This document shows, in pieces, positions 60,649-64,000 of a stretch of DNA of 64,000 nt. The translations under genes and the position numbers were made by a program. The DNA comes from Cyclobacterium lianum (GTDB lineage Bacteria > Bacteroidota > Bacteroidia > Cytophagales > Cyclobacteriaceae): positions 248,001 to 312,000 of the forward strand of contig NZ_FRCY01000004.1 of the NCBI RefSeq assembly GCF_900143075.1, read 5' to 3'. Under the pieces are notes generated by a model. It had not been told where the DNA came from and searched no databases. It saw nothing but the letters and a program-made list of their open reading frames with translations. Each line of letters opens with the position of its first letter. Within the stretch, counting starts at the first letter, position 1.

Positions 60649-60857
60649 TTTTGCAACGTCTTTTTTATGTCTTCATACTCTTCTTTGCTGATTTCTCCTT
60701 TGGCATACCTTTTTTTCAAAAGGTCTAACGGTGTTTCCTTTTTCATTCTTTGTCCGGGTATATCCCAAGGTGTAGCGAAAATCCAGATTATAAATATCAC
60801 CCAGATCACCCACCAGATGATGTGCATACCCCAATAGTGTCCTTCAAACCAATGCAT
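60645..60857 (-). CDS. SHOCT-domain membrane protein
   Basis: A 70-residue protein with one helix (IIWWVIWVIFIIWIFATPWD) and a C-terminal SHOCT motif (PLDLLKKRYAKGEISKEEYE). SHOCT domains are short C-terminal oligomerisation motifs found in many membrane and stress proteins. It is the first gene of the PII/USP/Met-rich operon. The shared regulon motif and a perfect TAnnTTTG box lie upstream. Confidence 0.85.
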   Translation of the reverse strand: MHWFEGHYWGMHIIWWVIWVIFIIWIFATPWDIPGQRMKKETPLDLLKKRYAKGEISKEEYEDIKKTLQK

Positions 60858-60914
60858 GATTTCTTATTTTATGATTTCAAATAATTTATTAACCTTTTAT
60901 TGTTGGTTGTTATT

Positions 60915-60969
60915 CAAAATTACGAGAAAGTACAGCTCTCTTTTTTTGAAATCTTGTCTTTGATGTATG
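60915..60969 (-). promoter_or_regulatory. Regulon motif and -7 box before the SHOCT-PII-USP operon
   Basis: Motif at 60948-60969, on the minus strand CATACATCAAAGACAAGA and four more bases. 25 bp closer to the gene is TAATTTTG (60915-60922), an exact TAnnTTTG box. The SHOCT gene starts at 60857. Confidence 0.8.
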
Positions 60970-60996
60970 ATATTTTGCTATCAAAACATCAATAGC

Positions 60997-61347
60997 TTAG
61001 TGGTTATCACCACTTAGGATCATAACCGTACCCATACCTACTACCATCGCTCCGACCATTACAGGAACCCACCATTTACCACGAAAAAGTCCGTGTCTGT
61101 CCCCTGGAGCCATACTGAATTTTTCAGGGTTCTTCTTAAATACCTGGAGACATTCTTCACTGTCGAAGTAATACACCTCATCATTATATGAATACTGAAG
61201 TGCTGCATTTACGTCAACGTTATTCTCACAAACAGGATCAGCATGTTTCTTAGATGTCTGGTGATGACGACCCACCGAGCAGGAGGTATTTATGATCATT
61301 GTAGACCACGCCAAAGTATATAATATTGCTTTTCTTAAGGTTAACAT
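60997..61347 (-). CDS. YHS-domain exported protein
   Basis: A 116-residue protein with a leader and possible lipobox (IINTSCSVG, Cys23). A YHS domain (DPVCENNVDVNAALQYSYND, then EVYYFDSEECLQVFKKNPEKF) follows, with paired Cys at both ends. A C-terminal helix (VPVMVGAMVVGMGTVMIL) anchors it. YHS domains bind metal, often near CopA-type ATPases or in copper homeostasis. It ends 140 bp before the SHOCT gene's start and lies in a three-gene unit with DUF302 and YceI-like genes, controlled by the motif at 62432. Confidence 0.8.
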   Translation of the reverse strand: MLTLRKAILYTLAWSTMIINTSCSVGRHHQTSKKHADPVCENNVDVNAALQYSYNDEVYYFDSEECLQVFKKNPEKFSMAPGDRHGLFRGKWWVPVMVGAMVVGMGTVMILSGDNH

Positions 61348-61350
61348 GAC

Positions 61351-61740
61351 CTATACATTTTGTAAGACATCGAGTAATTTCTGGCGAATATTCAAAGCCA
61401 CTATTTCAAGGTCTTCATTGGCAATTGCCTGCATAGAGCTTATCGGGTCTACAACTGACACCTCCATATGACCATCCATAAGATCCTGCACAATCACATT
61501 ACAGGGTAACATGGTGCCTATTTTATCTTCGGCCTTTAATGCTTTAAATGCGTACTCGGGATTACATGCACCTAATATCTTGTAGGGATTAAAATCAATG
61601 TTAAGTTTGTGTTTCATAGTTTCCTGAACATCGATCTCGGTTAATACCCCAAAACCCTCTTTGCCCAATTCTTTAACCACATGATCTACTACATCCTGAA
61701 AAGAACTGTTTTTAACAAGTTTACTGTGATAATACTCCAT
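61351..61740 (-). CDS. DUF302-family protein
   Basis: A 129-residue soluble protein of DUF302: FQDVVDHVVKELGKEGFGVL, TEIDVQETMKHKLNIDFNPY, KILGACNPEYAFKALKAEDK and LLPCNVIV-type (MLPCNVIVQ) strand ending in MHLE-like tail residues. The conserved Cys in CNPE and LPCN may bind a small ligand or metal. Function is unknown, though such genes often sit near copper and sulfide genes. It is 3 bp upstream of the YHS gene. Confidence 0.9.
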   Translation of the reverse strand: MEYYHSKLVKNSSFQDVVDHVVKELGKEGFGVLTEIDVQETMKHKLNIDFNPYKILGACNPEYAFKALKAEDKIGTMLPCNVIVQDLMDGHMEVSVVDPISSMQAIANEDLEIVALNIRQKLLDVLQNV

Positions 61741-61756
61741 GAAAAATCTTAATAAA

Positions 61757-62338
61757 TTATAGTGTTTGATCTAATACCAACTGGTGAATATGTACTTTAA
61801 TATTTTTGCTTTCCGAAAGCCTGTTTTGAAGAAATTCTGCACTAACCTCAAATGTTAACCCAAGAACACATTTGAGGTGTGACCCTCCTTCAATATGTTC
61901 CAGGGAACCTGTTCCACTTATTGGCAGGTCTGACGTTTTATAGTTAAGGGTTGCCCTAAACTCAAAAGTTTTAGGTGGATGCTTGCCTGTATCTATCTTA
62001 TCTTCACCTTCACCGCTTTTTGTGATGTTCAGCTGCCCTGCCAATATAATTTTAGCATCCTCCATAGAGGAAATGACAGCGTCCAGAGAATCTACACCGG
62101 AATACAAAGAATTGGCGGGAAGGGTCATTTTAAAATAAGCCTCTTTGTAATCCAGTTCTGCAAATAGTTTTTGAGAATGCAGGTTGATCACAGAGTCACC
62201 AACTGGGACGATTAATAACACACGGCCATTAGTTGTATGGTATAAATCCTGAGCTTTTGCCATATTTACGCTAAAGAAAATCATACTCGTAATTGCCAAT
62301 GTGTAAAGTATATTCCTAGTAAAAGAGTCATTTCCCAT
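61757..62338 (-). CDS. YceI-like exported protein
   Basis: A 193-residue protein with a signal peptide (TLAITSMIFFSVNMAKAQ). The mature part resembles the YceI lipid-binding barrel: AYFKMTLPANSLYSGVDSLD, KHPPKTFEFRATLNYK, SGTGSLEHIEGGSHLKC. The family binds isoprenoid quinones or similar lipids in a long tunnel. The match is loose, so family is tentative. It leads the YHS/DUF302 operon and has the regulon motif ~95 bp upstream with a perfect -7 box. Confidence 0.55.
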   Translation of the reverse strand: MGNDSFTRNILYTLAITSMIFFSVNMAKAQDLYHTTNGRVLLIVPVGDSVINLHSQKLFAELDYKEAYFKMTLPANSLYSGVDSLDAVISSMEDAKIILAGQLNITKSGEGEDKIDTGKHPPKTFEFRATLNYKTSDLPISGTGSLEHIEGGSHLKCVLGLTFEVSAEFLQNRLSESKNIKVHIHQLVLDQTL

Positions 62339-62397
62339 TTATGAACGAAATGTTAAAATTGGTTTGATCATAGCTTTCCTTTTTATTCAGTCTCTAT

Positions 62398-62453
62398 CAA
62401 AAATAAGTGGATTAATGCATGATCTTTTTTCGAAATCTTGTCTTTATTGTATG
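62398..62453 (-). promoter_or_regulatory. Regulon motif and -7 box before the YceI-DUF302-YHS operon
   Basis: Motif at 62432-62453, on the minus strand CATACAATAAAGACAAGA and four more bases. 26 bp nearer the gene lies TATTTTTG (62398-62405), an exact TAnnTTTG box. The YceI-like gene starts at 62338. Confidence 0.8.
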
Positions 62454-62471
62454 AGATTAAGGTTATCATTT

Positions 62472-63335
62472 TCAACCCATTTTTTCACCAGACCCATCTC
62501 TCAACTTGTCAGAAAGTCTCCTGAATAGTGCCTTGTTTTGAAGGTTACTATTGTCAATGAGTAGTCCTTTCAAACCATCTTTTGTTTCGATCCCATAAAT
62601 AACAGACTTACCTGCTGCATCTTCATTTTCATCAAACCGGTAGAACTCTGAAATATTCAATTCCTCAATTTGAAAGCTGGCACACAGATCCTTACATTCC
62701 AGGCAATCTTCCTTCCTGTTGAAATTATAGGTGTAGCCTTTTTCTCTTAAGTCGCCCAGTGCTTCAGATAAGTTCTTGTAGTACCGGTTCTCGTTTTTCA
62801 TTACTTCTTTATAATCAGATACAGAAAGACCGGTAACACGCTTAAATTGACTGGATAGGTAATGGACGGAACTGTATCCGAGCTTAACAGCAATCTCACT
62901 TAAGTTCAGTTCATCATACTTTATCAGTTCTTTCACCCTGTCCACTCTTTTGCTTATGTAGTAGGTCTCTATCGTAAGCCCCTCAATTTTTGAAAAAAGC
63001 TTGCTAAGAAAATTGTAGTTTTTACCTATTTCGTGTGCCAGAAAATCAGACAACATCACCTCTTTGGTAGATTTTTCAAGGATTTCTATATAGTGTTGAA
63101 TTCCAAGCTTAATCTGTTCCATCAGGACTTCTTCTTTGTCTTCAAGAAGTTCAAACCCGTAAGTATTTAACCTGGACGCGATTTTGTCCTTGTTCATGGC
63201 CTCAGGCACTTGTATTGTAGCATGCCCAAGCCGGATCGTTGAAATAATTGCTCCGAGTTCCTCTAATTCATTTCGTACAACCAGAATGCATCTCGGGCAC
63301 ACCATATTTTTAATATTCAGATTTAATGTTTTCAT
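62472..63335 (-). CDS. Second HMA-AraC regulator with an extra Cys-rich C-terminal domain
   Basis: A 287-residue paralogue of the regulator at 37804-38376. The N-terminal HMA-like domain has MVCPRC (Cys13, Cys16), and the AraC HTH follows (NLSEIAVKLGYSSVHYLSSQ, then FKRVTGLSVSDYKEVMKNEN). The additional ~85 residues carry CLECKDLC (Cys211, Cys214, Cys218) and a sheet-rich region (FYRFDENEDAAGKSVIYGIE). That suggests a second metal or redox sensor. It is the first gene of the array's right end and is placed next to the operon at 62338 with the shared motif. Confidence 0.9.
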   Translation of the reverse strand: MKTLNLNIKNMVCPRCILVVRNELEELGAIISTIRLGHATIQVPEAMNKDKIASRLNTYGFELLEDKEEVLMEQIKLGIQHYIEILEKSTKEVMLSDFLAHEIGKNYNFLSKLFSKIEGLTIETYYISKRVDRVKELIKYDELNLSEIAVKLGYSSVHYLSSQFKRVTGLSVSDYKEVMKNENRYYKNLSEALGDLREKGYTYNFNRKEDCLECKDLCASFQIEELNISEFYRFDENEDAAGKSVIYGIETKDGLKGLLIDNSNLQNKALFRRLSDKLRDGSGEKMG

Positions 63336-63506
63336 CTGTTATAGGGGTTAAACTTTTTCTGATCCTGGATTAAATCCAGTGAAGGAGTATCGACCGGTTA
63401 AAATCTTTGCTTATTGCCAAATGAATTATTTCAACAATAATTTTTGGCCGGCAATACATTGCCCTCGCAGAAAAAGTGATTAAGAATTATTGAAAAGAAT
63501 AGAATA

Positions 63507-63555
63507 AGGCTGATAAGCTTGCGGAGTAGAACATGGCAAACTTCATGATCAGCCT
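63507..63555 (-). terminator. Hairpin after the right-edge His-rich gene
   Basis: Perfect 8-bp arms AGGCTGAT (63507-63514) and ATCAGCCT (63548-63555) around a 33-base loop, 12 bp after the stop of the right-edge gene. T-rich sequence follows on the minus strand. The long loop makes it a weak terminator candidate. The remaining gap to 63335 holds no gene. Confidence 0.45.
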
Positions 63556-63567
63556 AACAGATGAATG

Positions 63568-64000
63568 CTAATTGAGGAAGGATTGAATAAAAATACGAAT
63601 ATGGTTACCACTAACTGGTGGTGGCAGATTGGTATATAAAAACGGGAGTAATTGCTGATTAAAAGTTTCAACCTCAAAATCTATGGCGTACACCTGATAA
63701 AGCACGTGAAAGATGGGAGTCTCAACCGGTATTTGCTTTAGCTCATATTTGATTAATGAGGCATAGAGGTTATTCACTACTTCATCACAACACTCATCCT
63801 CCTCGCTATCATCATGGCTATGCTTATCATCGTGATGATGATCAGTAGCGGCTTTGTGATGATTATGGTCATGTGTTTTTTTTGGGTGAGGATCAGCTTC
63901 TTTAACAATAGCAGGATAATTCCCCCACGAAATTAATCCTAAATCACATAGCGCATCGCATACAAATACACTGATAAACCCTGTGAGGAGCAGGGTTACT
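63568..64000 (-). CDS. His-rich exported protein, start beyond the window
   Basis: The frame is open to the right edge (codons from 63999), so at least 143 residues. The visible part starts with a hydrophobic stretch (VTLLLTGFISVFVCDALCDL), then a strongly His/Asp-rich linker (HDHNHHKAATDHHHDDKHSH), a DECCDE patch, and a folded tail (LKQIPVETPIFHVLYQVYAI) to TAA at 63568. It looks like a membrane or periplasmic metal-binding protein, possibly for copper or zinc. I do not recognise the family. The shorter ORF from 63777 is only its C-terminal part. Confidence 0.75.
   Translation of the reverse strand, partial: VTLLLTGFISVFVCDALCDLGLISWGNYPAIVKEADPHPKKTHDHNHHKAATDHHHDDKHSHDDSEEDECCDEVVNNLYASLIKYELKQIPVETPIFHVLYQVYAIDFEVETFNQQLLPFLYTNLPPPVSGNHIRIFIQSFLN

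Noticed and set aside
63370-63384. Short palindrome CTGGATT-a-AATCCAG before the second HMA-AraC gene
   Set aside because: Only 7-bp arms with a single-base centre in AT-rich DNA. Too weak to call an operator.

Overview
The window looks like a Bacteroidota chromosome segment, probably Cytophagales-like. Reasons: Bacteroidota-type protein families (DUF6660, DUF6503, DUF2911, 6-bladed beta-propeller lipoprotein, TonB receptor with an N-terminal carboxypeptidase-regulatory-like domain, CzcA fused to its outer-membrane channel) and TAnnTTTG promoter boxes. No rRNA, intact tRNA, CRISPR array or transposase was seen.

Region 1 (1-13.4 kb) is the end of an integrative element and its flank. The left edge holds gene wreckage: an RHS/YD-repeat fragment, an antitoxin with a frameshifted ParE toxin, and a C-terminal copy of a gene found intact at 3026-3877. 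A tRNA 3'-end-like attachment site (1491-1513) abuts a strong terminator and lies next to a tyrosine integrase (1685-3007). Then come an endonuclease/exonuclease/phosphatase-fold protein, a beta-propeller lipoprotein, a DUF6922 gene broken by a stop, a membrane LuxR regulator and a GNAT enzyme. A minus-strand replication module follows (HTH protein, VapE-like ATPase, Toprim primase) with a TACTACA repeat cluster. No relaxase is visible. The intact tRNA and other island end should lie right of the window.

Region 2 (13.4-31.4 kb) starts at a sharp junction where an XRE regulator remnant meets an RND pump remnant. It is a nearly all-minus-strand divalent-metal block: CaCA exchanger, CDF exporter, two Fur-family regulators, a TonB receptor, a P1B-4 ATPase, a CzcB adaptor, a CzcA-TolC fusion and DUF6660. 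Its ynfA and PII genes are frameshifted.

Region 3 (31.4-38.4 kb) has a porin, Rieske protein and di-heme oxidoreductase opposite a DtxR-family regulator with a perfect palindromic operator. Next are copper genes (HMA chaperone, CopA) and an AraC regulator with an N-terminal HMA-like CPRC domain.

Region 4 (38.4-64 kb) is a long minus-strand array. It combines copper functions (CopB, Met-rich lipoprotein, YHS, SHOCT, His-rich proteins) with an energy and stress set: FbaB aldolase, archaeal-type GAPDH, AMP phosphorylase, PRPP synthase, PPK2, beta-CASP RNase, an ATP-cone nuclease, dicarboxylate symporter, K+ channel, NhaA, NDH-2, universal stress protein and a PII-like protein. A second HMA-AraC regulator lies near its right end.

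The main discovery is a 22-bp sequence repeated upstream of four minus-strand transcription units (starts at 38376, 51467, 60857, 62338), each time ending 25-27 bp before a TAnnTTTG-like box. It points to one regulon, plausibly run by the HMA-AraC proteins, that ties metal sensing to an emergency carbon, nucleotide and energy programme.
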